DNA of 64,000 bases, taken from assembly GCF_008329605.1 (NCBI RefSeq), contig NZ_NPKO01000001.1, forward strand, positions 1 through 64,000. Reading direction: 5' to 3'. Positions 54,107 to 62,484 of the stretch are shown piece after piece; position 1 is the stretch's first letter, and the number at the start of each line of letters is the position of its first letter. The position numbers and the translations under genes were made by a program. The notes under the pieces are model-generated. The model saw only the letters and a program-made list of their open reading frames with translations, had not been told where the DNA came from and made no database searches. The DNA comes from Mycolicibacterium sp. P9-64. Its GTDB lineage: Bacteria > Actinomycetota > Actinomycetes > Mycobacteriales > Mycobacteriaceae.

Positions 54107-55516
54107 GTGAAGAGGCTTAGCGGGTGGGACGCCGTGCTCCTGTACAGCGAAACGCCGTCCGTACACATGCATACGTTGAAGCTGGCGGTCATCGACATCT
54201 CCGACGTGGGCAGTCGGCAGTTCGGCATCGACGAGTTCCGTCAGGTGATCCACGGCAGGCTCTACAAGCTCGACCCCTTCCGTTACGAACTGGTCGACAT
54301 CCCGTTCAAGTTCCACCATCCGATGTGGCGGGAGAACTGCGAAGTCGACATCGCCTACCACGTCCGCCCCTACCGGGTGGAGAGCCCGGGCGGGCGGCGC
54401 GAGCTGGACGAGGCCGTCGGAAGGATCGCCAGCACACCGCTGGACCGCAGCAAGCCGCTGTGGGAGATGTACTTCATCGAGGGTTTGGCCAACGGCAGGA
54501 TCGCGGTGCTCGGCAAGATCCACCACGCACTCGCCGACGGTGTGGCATCGGCGAACCTGCTCGCACGGGGCATGGACCTGCAGACGGGGCCCGACGACCG
54601 GGATTCCTACGCAACCGATCCCGCGCCGACGGGGCCGGAGCTGGTGCGCACGGCGTTCGGCGATCATCTGCGCCAGATCGGCCGGCTGCCTGGCGTGATG
54701 CGCTACACCGCGCAGGGTATGGGGCGGGTGCGGAAGAGCTCGAAGAAGTTGTCGCCCGAGCTGACCCGACCGTTCACCCCGCCGCCGTCGTTCATGAACC
54801 ATCGGGTCGATGCGCAGCGCAAGTTCGCCACTGCGACGCTGGCGCTCGCGGACGTCAAGGCGACCGGCAAGAAGCTGGACGCCACCATCAACGACATGGT
54901 GCTTGCCATGTCGACCGGGGCGTTGCGCCAACTGTCACTGAAGTACGACGGTCACGCCGACCATCCGTTGTTGGCTTCCGTCCCAGTGAGTTTCGACTTC
55001 TCGCGGGATCGCATCTCGGGTAACCGCTTCTCCGGGGTGATGATGACGCTTCCGGTGGAGCTCACCGATCCGCTCGAGCGGGTGCAGGCCGTGCACGACG
55101 CTGCCGTCGACGCCAAGGACACCCACAACCTGCTCGGGCCCGAACTCGTCTCAAGATGGTCGGCCTACTTCCCGCCCGCACCGGCGGAGCGGTTGTTCGG
55201 ATGGCTTGCCGAGAAGGACGGCCAGAACAAGGTGCTCAACATCCCCATCTCGAACGTGCCTGGGCCGCGCGAGCACGGCCGGGTCGGTGGCGCGCTGGTC
55301 ACCGAGATCTACTCGGTGGGCCCGCTGACTACGGGCAGCGGCCTGAACATCACGGTGTGGAGCTACGTCGACCAGCTGAACATCTCGGTGCTGTCGGACG
55401 GTGCCACGCTGGAGGATCCACACGAGCTGACCGATGCCATGGTTGAGGCATTCATCGAAATCCGTCGTGCGGCAGGGATTTTCGAAGAGCTCAGTGTGGT
55501 GGCGGGGGTCCAATGA
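54107..55516 (+). CDS. Wax ester synthase/diacylglycerol acyltransferase (Rv0221-like)
   Basis: A 469-residue WS/DGAT enzyme, the same length as Rv0221. The catalytic motif HHALADG lies near residue 140, and the C-terminal NIPISNVPGPRE and GSGLNITVWSYVDQLNISVL blocks are family signatures. It makes triacylglycerol or wax esters from acyl-CoA. GTG 54107 has GGAGG 6 bases upstream. It overlaps the convergent hydrolase by 26 bases. Confidence 0.95.
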   Translation: MKRLSGWDAVLLYSETPSVHMHTLKLAVIDISDVGSRQFGIDEFRQVIHGRLYKLDPFRYELVDIPFKFHHPMWRENCEVDIAYHVRPYRVESPGGRRELDEAVGRIASTPLDRSKPLWEMYFIEGLANGRIAVLGKIHHALADGVASANLLARGMDLQTGPDDRDSYATDPAPTGPELVRTAFGDHLRQIGRLPGVMRYTAQGMGRVRKSSKKLSPELTRPFTPPPSFMNHRVDAQRKFATATLALADVKATGKKLDATINDMVLAMSTGALRQLSLKYDGHADHPLLASVPVSFDFSRDRISGNRFSGVMMTLPVELTDPLERVQAVHDAAVDAKDTHNLLGPELVSRWSAYFPPAPAERLFGWLAEKDGQNKVLNIPISNVPGPREHGRVGGALVTEIYSVGPLTTGSGLNITVWSYVDQLNISVLSDGATLEDPHELTDAMVEAFIEIRRAAGIFEELSVVAGVQ

Positions 55517-56405
55517 ATTCGACGCCCGCATTGATCGCCGGCCGATGCCGCAGAATCCGATAGTGCGCTAGGCGCCCGAGCCCGCGGGTGCTCACCAAGG
55601 TGGCGCCAGGCCAGACCGCGGCGATCTCCTCGCTCGCGGAGTGTGGGCTATCGGGATCATCGGGGTCGTGGACGATCAGCAGCGGTATCGGATCATCCAG
55701 TCGCGTAGCAATGGTGGCGATGTCGGTGTCGAGCAGCGGCATGCCGATTCGTCGGTCGAGACGTCGATGCAGCCCGGCACGGATGCGGGGTCCGAAGCCG
55801 TGCCGCTCGGTGAAGAGGTCCAGATACAGCGGGAAGCTGGCCATTGGCGCCAAGAACACCAGCCGCTCGACCGGCATGCCCCACAAGGCCGCAAGCGCAG
55901 CCGCCTTCGCGCCGAGGGAGTGTCCCACGATTGCGTACGCGGGTCCGTGCTCGGCAACGATGGCGCGCACCGCCTCTGCGCACTCGACGAGCGTGGTGCG
56001 CCCGGGGGCGAGCGCGCCCGGTTCGGACTCGTTGTGGCTGGGCAGGTCGAACGCGATGACCCGGTAGCCCGCCGCGACGAGCGGTTTGACGAAGACCGCG
56101 AGGTGCGCGCGTTGCCCGCCCCAGCCGTGCACCAGGTACACCGTTGGTCCCGCACCCCAGGATTCGCCCGCGATCCGGTGTCCCGACCACGACGCCTCGA
56201 TCGGCTCGCCGGCCGAAACACCAGGCGGCATGCGCAGACTCGACTCCATCACCGGCGGCGTACACCACAGCTCGATGGCCCACCGTGATCCGATCCAAGG
56301 TGCGACGCGCTCGAGGATGCCGAGGGCCCGGCGCACCCTCGGCGAGACCGGTGGTTCGATGCCAGAGCCCGCCTCGTCGCGGGTTGCTTCGGTTTCGTCG
56401 GCCAT
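55491..56405 (-). CDS. alpha/beta hydrolase
   Basis: A 304-residue hydrolase: VHGWGGQRAHL oxyanion loop, GHSLGAKAAAL nucleophile elbow, acid VHDPDDPDSPHSASEE and a C-terminal His. A short helical N-terminal extension precedes it. The substrate is unknown. Its start is 1 base from the stop codon of a relic acyl-CoA dehydrogenase tail upstream, so it probably was once the second gene of that transcript. Confidence 0.85.
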   Translation of the reverse strand: MADETEATRDEAGSGIEPPVSPRVRRALGILERVAPWIGSRWAIELWCTPPVMESSLRMPPGVSAGEPIEASWSGHRIAGESWGAGPTVYLVHGWGGQRAHLAVFVKPLVAAGYRVIAFDLPSHNESEPGALAPGRTTLVECAEAVRAIVAEHGPAYAIVGHSLGAKAAALAALWGMPVERLVFLAPMASFPLYLDLFTERHGFGPRIRAGLHRRLDRRIGMPLLDTDIATIATRLDDPIPLLIVHDPDDPDSPHSASEEIAAVWPGATLVSTRGLGRLAHYRILRHRPAINAGVEFIGPPPPH

Positions 56406-56453
56406 CTACTTGAGCAGGGCCCGCGCCATCACGACGCGTTGAATCTGGTTGGT
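56406..56453 (-). pseudogene. C-terminal relic of an acyl-CoA dehydrogenase gene
   Basis: On the minus strand these 48 bases read TNQIQRVVMARALLK and stop, the standard end of many FadE proteins (normally preceded by EG). Homology stops abruptly upstream, where DPTFD replaces the expected sequence. No start signal or remaining body of the gene is visible in 56454-56574. It is the tail left by a deletion. Confidence 0.8.
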
Positions 56454-56523
56454 GTCGAATGTTGGATCGCCACCCCACGTGGACATGAAACCCCCTCATA
56501 GACCTACGAGCTCCGTTTGAGCC

Positions 56524-56548
56524 TTGACAGGGTCGAAATGTTTGTCAA
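56524..56548. promoter_or_regulatory. Inverted repeat TTGACA-N13-TGTCAA
   Basis: Perfect 6-bp arms in the gap between the hydrolase at 55491-56405 and the esterase at 56575-57831. It may be an operator or, read leftward, a TTGACA -35 for the hydrolase. The rest of 56454-56574 shows nothing I can name. Confidence 0.3.
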
Positions 56549-56574
56549 ATCGCTGGGCTCACCCGCCAGATCTG

Positions 56575-57831
56575 TCAATTACCCCGGGTGGCCTTCACCC
56601 AATCCAGGAAATGTGCGACCGCCGTGGCGGTGAAGTGACCGTGCGGTGAGCCGAAGAAGTCGAATGCGTGTTGGGCGTGCGGGATCTCGGCGTACGCCAC
56701 CGGATTGTCGGACGCCTCCTTGAGTGCCTCGACGAAGGCGCGCCCCTCCCTGACCGGGATGATCGAGTCATCCTCGCCGTGCAGGACGAAGAATGGCGGA
56801 GCGTCGGGCCGCACCTTGGTGATGGGCGACGCGTCCAGGTACACCTGCCGGTTCTCCACGAAGCGGCGCTTGACCACGTACTTCTGCAGGAACGCGATGA
56901 ACTCCGGGCGTCCGGAGCCGCGCGAGCTGAACCAGTCGTAGCGTCCGTAGACCGGCACGGCGGCCACCACCGAGGTGTCGGCATCCTCGAAACCGGGCTG
57001 CCACTGCGGATCGTTCGGCGTCAGGGCCGCCAGCGCGGTCAGGTGACCGCCCGCTGAACCTCCCGTGATGGCGACGAAGTCCGGGTCGCCGCCGTACTCG
57101 GCGATGTTCTCCTTGACCCAGGCCAATGCCCGCTTCACGTCGACGATGTGTGCGGGCCAGGTGTTGCGCGGGCTCACGCGGTAGGCCATCGACACGCACA
57201 CCCAGCCACGTTCGGCCAGGTGGCTCATCAGCGGGTAGGCCTGCGGGCCGCGCATCCCGATGGCCCACGCGCCACCGGGCACCTGCAGCAGCACCGGCGC
57301 ACGCCCGTCGCGGGGTAGATCGGCGCGCCGCCACACGTCGGCGACGTTGACCGAGTGCGGTCCGTAGCGGATCACATTCCCCGTCGCTTCGCTCGCCCCA
57401 ACGGTGCTCGTCTTCTGCACGTACTGGCGCCTGCTCCACGACGTGCGGAGCACACCGCCCCGCCTGCGCCGCCGCTCCCGGGCGGCGATCGCCTCATAGT
57501 TCTCGCCGAGCGCTTCGCGCAGCGGATCCTCGAAGCGGGGCTGCGATTGCGCGGCACGGCGGTAGACGAAACCCAGCACGCCCCAGCTGAGCGCCGTCAT
57601 GGCCAGGGCGATGCGGCCGCTGCGGCCCTTGAAGTCGCCGCGCAGGCCTCGCCGCAGGGCGTCGAGCATCGACAACCCGGCCACTACGGGGGCCGCCTCG
57701 CCCGTCGGCCAGCCGAACGCAAACACCGGAATGGTGACGTAGCCCTTGCGGCCCAGCGGCTGTACCGCGTTGCCGGCGTTGACCAATTCGGCGGTCGCAC
57801 GCAGCAGCGGATACCGCCTACGCGTCGTCAT
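56575..57831 (-). CDS. Esterase/lipase (LipO-like) with membrane N-terminus
   Basis: A 418-residue HSL-type esterase: N-terminal hydrophobic stretch (IALAMTALSWGVLGFVY), oxyanion VPGGAWAIGMRGPQAY, nucleophile TGGSAGGHLTAL, acid HGEDDSIIP and His PHAQHAFDFF. It is similar in build to the LipC-like protein at 52831. It follows a fadD12-like gene with a 14-base overlap, the order Rv1427c (fadD12)-Rv1426c (lipO). A copy of the dispersed repeat is in frame at 57379-57399 (VGASEATGN). Confidence 0.9.
   Translation of the reverse strand: MTTRRRYPLLRATAELVNAGNAVQPLGRKGYVTIPVFAFGWPTGEAAPVVAGLSMLDALRRGLRGDFKGRSGRIALAMTALSWGVLGFVYRRAAQSQPRFEDPLREALGENYEAIAARERRRRRGGVLRTSWSRRQYVQKTSTVGASEATGNVIRYGPHSVNVADVWRRADLPRDGRAPVLLQVPGGAWAIGMRGPQAYPLMSHLAERGWVCVSMAYRVSPRNTWPAHIVDVKRALAWVKENIAEYGGDPDFVAITGGSAGGHLTALAALTPNDPQWQPGFEDADTSVVAAVPVYGRYDWFSSRGSGRPEFIAFLQKYVVKRRFVENRQVYLDASPITKVRPDAPPFFVLHGEDDSIIPVREGRAFVEALKEASDNPVAYAEIPHAQHAFDFFGSPHGHFTATAVAHFLDWVKATRGN
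57379..57399 (-). repeat. Short dispersed repeat, copy 4 (inside the LipO-like gene)
   Basis: Identical, inverted, to 5601-5621 and 33115-33135. It is read GASEATG in the esterase, between the membrane segment and the catalytic domain. Confidence 0.7.
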
Positions 57832-59473
57832 TGGCGGCCTCGACCAGCGACTGAAGCTCACGCCGAAGGATCTTGCCAGTGCTGCCACGCGGTAGCTCCT
57901 CGAGCACGGCGATCTCGCGCGGCACCTTGTAGTTGGCCAGGTTCTCTCTGACGTGGGCCTTGAGCGTCTCCGGTGTGGCGGTCGACCCGGCGCCGAGCAC
58001 GACGAACGCCACGAGTCGTTGGCCGTACTGCTCGTCGTCGACGCCAAGCACTGCGGCCTCGGCGACCTCGGGATGGGCGGCCAGCGTCTTCTCCACCTCG
58101 ATGGGGTACACGTTCTCGCCGCCGGACACGATCATCTCGTCGTCGCGGCCCACCACGAACAACCGGCCGGCCTCGTCGAGGTAACCGACGTCGCCGGAAT
58201 TCATATAACCGTCGTGAAAAGCTTTGCCTTTATCGGTAGACCCCTCCGTATAGCCGTCGAACTGCGTCGAGTTGCGGACGTAGATGGTGCCCACCTCGCC
58301 CGTCGGCTGCTCGTGGAAGTCGGCGTCGAGGATGCGGATGTCGGTGCCCTCGGCGGGCTTGCCCGCGGTGTCGGGGGCGGCGCGCAGGTCGGCGGGCGTC
58401 GCGGTGGCGATCATGCCGGCTTCGGTGGCGTTGTAGTTGTTGTAGACGACGTCGCCGAACTGGTCCATGAACTTGGTCACGACGTCGGGCCGCATCCGAG
58501 ATCCCGACGCTGCGGCGAACCGCAGTGACCTTCCGCTGTAGCGGGCGCGGACGTCGTCGGGCAGATCCATGATCCGATCGAACATGACTGGCACGACGCA
58601 CAATCCGGTGGCCTGGTGCCGGTCGATCAGGTCGAGCGTGGCCTCGGGGTCGAACTTGCGCCTGGTGACGATGGTGCAGGCCATCGACGCGGCGAACGCC
58701 AGCTGTGAGAAGCCCCAGGCGTGGAACATCGGCGCGACGATGACGGTCGTCTCACCCGCGTGCCACGGGGTCCGGTCGAGGATCGCCTTGAGCGTGGCGG
58801 GTCCACCGCCGGAGTGGCTGGCGCCCTTGGGAGTTCCGGTGGTGCCCGACGTCAGGAGGATCACCCGGCTCTTGGTCCTGGTTCGCGTGGGTCGGTTCCC
58901 CGCCCAGGCGTCGATCAACTTCTCGACGGTGAGGTCGGAGGTCGTGCCGTCGTGCCATGCCACGATCCGCGTCGCGCGCGGTCTGTCGGCCAACGCGCGC
59001 TCGACGATGGGGGTGAACTCCTCGTCGTAGATGACGGCAAGGGAGTTCGAGACATCCTCGCGTTCAACCACTTCCGCCAGGGCGGGCCCCGCGAACGACG
59101 TGTTCAGCAGCAGCACGTCGGCACCGATGCGATTGGCGGCGATCAGCGCCTCGACGAAGCCGCGGTGATTGCGGGCCATGATCCCGACCACGCGGGGTGG
59201 TCCGCCGCGCAAATTCTGCAGCCCGGCGGCCAACGCGTCACTGCGCTGGTCGATCTGGCGCCACGTCAGCGTGCCGAGTTCGTCGATCAGCCCGGGCTGG
59301 TCGGGGCAGCGTTGCGCCGCGCTGGCGAAACCCGATGTGATGCCCATGTTCTCGCGCGCCATCGCGGCGGCGATCCGGACGTACTTGTCGGGCCGCAGCG
59401 GTGCGATCACACCGGCTCGCACCATCGTTGACACCAGGCCCATGGTGTCGTTGAGGCGGTCGTTCAGCGCCAC
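57818..59473 (-). CDS. fadD12: Acyl-CoA synthetase (FadD12-like)
   Basis: A 551-residue ANL-family ligase: LLTSGTTGTPKGASHSGGG for ATP binding, YNNYNATEAG, hinge MNSGDVGYLDEAGRLFVVGRDDEMIVSGGENVYP and catalytic Lys in PRGSTGKILRREL. It activates fatty acids to acyl-CoA. It lies 6 bases after the acyltransferase stop and overlaps the esterase start, forming one operon. Identity with Rv1427c is by neighbourhood and general form. Confidence 0.9.
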   Translation of the reverse strand: MALNDRLNDTMGLVSTMVRAGVIAPLRPDKYVRIAAAMARENMGITSGFASAAQRCPDQPGLIDELGTLTWRQIDQRSDALAAGLQNLRGGPPRVVGIMARNHRGFVEALIAANRIGADVLLLNTSFAGPALAEVVEREDVSNSLAVIYDEEFTPIVERALADRPRATRIVAWHDGTTSDLTVEKLIDAWAGNRPTRTRTKSRVILLTSGTTGTPKGASHSGGGPATLKAILDRTPWHAGETTVIVAPMFHAWGFSQLAFAASMACTIVTRRKFDPEATLDLIDRHQATGLCVVPVMFDRIMDLPDDVRARYSGRSLRFAAASGSRMRPDVVTKFMDQFGDVVYNNYNATEAGMIATATPADLRAAPDTAGKPAEGTDIRILDADFHEQPTGEVGTIYVRNSTQFDGYTEGSTDKGKAFHDGYMNSGDVGYLDEAGRLFVVGRDDEMIVSGGENVYPIEVEKTLAAHPEVAEAAVLGVDDEQYGQRLVAFVVLGAGSTATPETLKAHVRENLANYKVPREIAVLEELPRGSTGKILRRELQSLVEAANDDA

Positions 59474-59479
59474 GACTGC

Positions 59480-60925
59480 TCAGCCCAGCACGGGAAGACG
59501 GCGTTCCCTTGCCAATTCGTCGAGTGCGCGCTGCATGACGTGGCGGACGTGGGCGTCGACCTCGTCGACGTCGGGGGCCTCGCCGAACTGCGCGACGATG
59601 TCGATGGGTGCCAGCACCTGCGTCACGATCTTGGTCGGCAGGGGCACGTTGACGGGAAGCACTGCCGACAGGCCGAACGGGAAGCCGAACGAGATGGGCA
59701 GGATCTTGACCCGCATGAGCTTGTCCAGCCGCGCGGCCTTGGCGAGCCACTCGCCGCGGGACAGGAACAGTTGCGCTTCCTGCCCGCCGATCGACACCGA
59801 CGGCACGATCGGCACGCCGGCATTCAGCGCCGCACGCACGTAGCCGGTGCGACCGTCGAAGTCGATCTTGCTCTCCGAGGTCGTCGGCCGGTAGACGTCG
59901 TAGTCGCCGCCGGGGAAGACGACGACCACGCCGCCCGAGCGCAGCGCCTCGTCGGCGTTCTCGTGGTTGGCGGGGATGAAGCCGGTCTTCCTGAAGAAGT
60001 CGGCCGTCGGCCCGGTGAAGATGATGTCGTGGCTGAGCGTGTAGACCGGCCGGTCGTAGCCGTACTTCTCGTAGAAGCCGGTCGCGAACACCGGGACGTC
60101 CATGGCGAAGAGCCCACCGGAGTGGTTGGACACCACCAGCGCGCCACCCGGCGGGAAGTCGTCGAGCCCGCGCACTTCGGCACGGTGGTAGCCCTTGATC
60201 AGCGGCCGGATCCAGCCCATCACCCGTTCGGTGAGGCCCGGATCCCACTTGGTGACTTCCGACGGTTCGATATCGGTCGTGGTCACTGGCTCCCCCGGAG
60301 AATTGGATGCTGAAGCATCGGAACTGGAACGTGTTCTAGTTTTGATGGTACCGGGTGAGGTCAAATCGCGAATCTCGCTGGTCAGGTTGCTGCGGGCGCG
60401 GTCCTCCCATAGTTCACGTCCGGCTTGGGTGTGAAAGACCGAGCCCTCGAGCAGATCGTTGAGCACCCGCACCCGCGTCTGTGCGAACACGTCGTCGGGG
60501 ACTGCGGCGTACTCCTCGCGCACTGCTCGGGCGTATCGCGCGTAGCGGCCGGGTTCGCTGCCGAGCACCGACAGGTTGGCGTCGCTGAAGACGGTGCCGT
60601 TGACGTCGCCGTCGGCGGGCGCGTGGGTATTGGTCAGCAGCACCAGCCGGATTACCTCGTCGCGGACGGGCGAGGTGGCCAGCCGCTCGCGGGCCAGATC
60701 GGCAGAGCGTTCCTCGTTGTCGTCGCGGCCGATCTCGTACACGGCGTCGTGGAACCAGGCTGCCAGGTCCACCGCGTCGCGGTCGAAGACCAGCCCGCTG
60801 TCGGCCAGCTGGCCGATGGCATCGAGCACCTCGCGCAGGTGTGCGACGTTGTGGTGCCTGCGGTGCGGTTCCGACCAGCGCTGGAGGAGGTCGTCGCGCA
60901 ACTCGTCGCTCAATGCCGAAGACAT
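59480..60925 (-). CDS. HD-domain hydrolase fused in frame to an MGAT-like acyltransferase
   Basis: One uninterrupted frame of 481 residues. Residues 1 to about 190 form an HD-superfamily predicted metal-dependent phosphohydrolase (RRHHNVAHLREVL, AWFHDAVYEIG, LLTNTHAP). A polar linker (about 190-213) follows. From about 214 it is a lysophospholipid/monoacylglycerol acyltransferase of the Rv1428c type (VVSNHSGGLFAMDVPVF, VVVFPGGDYDVYRP, FLSRGEWLAKAARL). These two are usually separate proteins. An internal GTG at 60286 has GGGGGAG 4 bases upstream, giving a 268-residue acyltransferase of normal size, and a KstR-type site lies at 60322-60341. So the acyltransferase is probably also made alone. 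ATG 60925 is preferred over TTG 60949. Confidence 0.85.
   Translation of the reverse strand: MSSALSDELRDDLLQRWSEPHRRHHNVAHLREVLDAIGQLADSGLVFDRDAVDLAAWFHDAVYEIGRDDNEERSADLARERLATSPVRDEVIRLVLLTNTHAPADGDVNGTVFSDANLSVLGSEPGRYARYARAVREEYAAVPDDVFAQTRVRVLNDLLEGSVFHTQAGRELWEDRARSNLTSEIRDLTSPGTIKTRTRSSSDASASNSPGEPVTTTDIEPSEVTKWDPGLTERVMGWIRPLIKGYHRAEVRGLDDFPPGGALVVSNHSGGLFAMDVPVFATGFYEKYGYDRPVYTLSHDIIFTGPTADFFRKTGFIPANHENADEALRSGGVVVVFPGGDYDVYRPTTSESKIDFDGRTGYVRAALNAGVPIVPSVSIGGQEAQLFLSRGEWLAKAARLDKLMRVKILPISFGFPFGLSAVLPVNVPLPTKIVTQVLAPIDIVAQFGEAPDVDEVDAHVRHVMQRALDELARERRLPVLG
60286..60300 (-). promoter_or_regulatory. Internal ribosome-binding site and start for the acyltransferase half
   Basis: On the minus strand GGGGGAG lies 4 bases before GTG 60286, which begins MTTTDIEPSEV in the same frame as the HD region. 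The product would be 268 residues, as expected for a stand-alone acyltransferase. Confidence 0.65.
60322..60341. promoter_or_regulatory. KstR-type operator inside the fused frame
   Basis: AACTGGAACGTGTTCTAGTT is a near-perfect 20-bp palindrome. Its core TGGAACGTGTTCTA (60325-60338) fits the KstR consensus TnnAACnnGTTnnA exactly. KstR represses cholesterol and lipid catabolic genes in mycobacteria. It lies 36 bases before the internal acyltransferase start, so it should control the acyltransferase, fadD12-like and esterase genes downstream. Confidence 0.8.
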
Positions 60926-60959
60926 GGGTACAGGGTGCCTGGCGTTCAACGACTCTGGG

Positions 60960-61442
60960 TCAGATCGAGGCGATGAACTCCGAGGTGTAGAACTCGGCGG
61001 GAGTCAGGGAGGAGGGCGACGGGCGTTGCACCATCACCCAGGCGCCGGTCGCGCTCGAATCGATCGGACCTTGCAGCGTCGTGCTTCCCGCGCCGCTCGC
61101 GTCGGTCTGCACGCTGCCGGTGATGACGCCGGGGGCACCCGGCGCGCAACCGATGGAGGCGCGCGGAGTCTGGATGATCCGGACGTCGTAGCGGGTATCG
61201 GGTTCGGCGGTCGCGAGGTCGACGTTGGCCACGACGTTCTGGCCCGACGTGCTGAGGTGAGCGACCCCTCGGGTGTAGCCGTGTGCGCTGACCCACTTCT
61301 CCAGGGTGAAGTCGCAGGCTCGGAACTTCCCGATCAAGGGCATCACGGCAGTGTCGCCCGGCGTCGCGGAGGCGATCGCGGGGTTGATGACCAACACACC
61401 CGCGGCGGCGGCGACCCATGCCGCTTGCGTCAATTTCCTCAT
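60960..61442 (-). CDS. Small secreted protein of unknown function
   Basis: A 160-residue exported protein with a signal peptide (MRKLTQAAWVAAAAGVLVI..., cleavage near ASA) and a beta-rich mature part with two cysteines (RACDFTLEKW and SIGCAPGAPG) likely to form a disulphide. I do not recognise the family. On the minus strand an AAGGAAG precedes the ATG at 61442. It diverges from nat across 135 bp that hold a direct repeat. Confidence 0.8.
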   Translation of the reverse strand: MRKLTQAAWVAAAAGVLVINPAIASATPGDTAVMPLIGKFRACDFTLEKWVSAHGYTRGVAHLSTSGQNVVANVDLATAEPDTRYDVRIIQTPRASIGCAPGAPGVITGSVQTDASGAGSTTLQGPIDSSATGAWVMVQRPSPSSLTPAEFYTSEFIASI

Positions 61443-61481
61443 AAGCCCAGCTTCCTTGAATATCGGCTTGCCGGGCCCGAT

Positions 61482-61529
61482 CTGTATCCGTGCTCACAGC
61501 CGGTGCTCACCTGTATCCCAGATCACAGC
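61482..61529. repeat. Direct repeat in the divergent promoter of nat
   Basis: CTGTATCC-N4-TCACAGC occurs at 61482-61500 and again at 61511-61529, both halves identical and the spacing the same, with a 29-base period. TCACAGC resembles the half-site reported for mycobacterial PhoP. It probably binds a regulator of the secreted protein gene, nat, or both. Confidence 0.6.
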
Positions 61530-61577
61530 GGCATGCGTTCTTGACCTGAACGGCCGTTGAGGTCGCACCATGGAGCG

Positions 61578-62435
61578 ATGACGACCGTCGCCTCGGAATT
61601 GGATCTGGCCGGGTATCTCGACCGCGTTCGATACGGGGGATCGACCGATCCGACGTTGGAGACGCTGCAGGGCGTGGTGGCCGCACACAATCGGTCGATC
61701 CCGTTCGAGACGCTCGACCCGGTCACGGGGGTCCCGGTCGCCGACCTCGGTCCCGCCGCCTTGACCAACAAGCTGGTGCACCGCCGTCGCGGTGGCTACT
61801 GCTACGAGCACAACGGCCTGATGGGTTACGTGTTGGAGGCATTGGGTTACGGCATCGAGCGACTGGCAGGCCGCGTGGTCTGGATGAAGGAGCCGGACGC
61901 GCCGTTGCCCGCGATGACACACACCGTGCTGTCGGTGACGATCCCCGACGTGGCCGGCCCCTTCCTCGTCGACGTCGGATTCGGCGGCCAGACGTTGACC
62001 TCGCCGATACGGCTGGAGGCCGGCCTCGTGCAGTCGACGCGTCACGAGCCGTACCGATTGGTCGCCAGCGGCTCCGATGGCACTGAACTGACGTTGCAGG
62101 CCAACGTCCGAGACGAATGGCAGTCGCTTTACCGCTTCACCACGCGGCCGCAACCGCGTATCGACCTCGAGGTGGGGAGTTGGTATGTCTCAACGCATCC
62201 CGCTTCCCACTTCGTCACCGGCCTGACGGTGGCACTCGTGACCGACGGCGAACGCCGCAACCTGCGGGGTAGGAACCTGGCGATCCACCACCTCGGCGGT
62301 GGAACCGAGAAGGTCAGGTTCGACACCGCCGCTCAGGTACTCGACGCGCTGACCGAGCGGTTCGGCATCGACCTCGACGACCTCGGCGACCCGTCCGTCC
62401 TCGAGGCGCGCGTCGCCACGGTGCTCGATACTTAG
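61578..62435 (+). CDS. nat: Arylamine N-acetyltransferase
   Basis: Transfers acyl groups from acyl-CoA to arylamines or hydrazines such as isoniazid. The mycobacterial enzymes also use propionyl-CoA and are linked to sterol catabolism. The 285-residue protein has the Cys-His-Asp triad: Cys75 in RRGGYCYEHN, His in MTHTVLSV and Asp in LVDVGFGGQ. ATG 61578 has GGAG 3 bases upstream. It stands apart from the cholesterol gene cluster with which it is associated in M. tuberculosis. Confidence 0.94.
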   Translation: MTTVASELDLAGYLDRVRYGGSTDPTLETLQGVVAAHNRSIPFETLDPVTGVPVADLGPAALTNKLVHRRRGGYCYEHNGLMGYVLEALGYGIERLAGRVVWMKEPDAPLPAMTHTVLSVTIPDVAGPFLVDVGFGGQTLTSPIRLEAGLVQSTRHEPYRLVASGSDGTELTLQANVRDEWQSLYRFTTRPQPRIDLEVGSWYVSTHPASHFVTGLTVALVTDGERRNLRGRNLAIHHLGGGTEKVRFDTAAQVLDALTERFGIDLDDLGDPSVLEARVATVLDT

Positions 62436-62484
62436 GGCGCGCCGTCGAACGGGAGGCGCTCGGGCGCAGTCATCTTCTGGCAAT

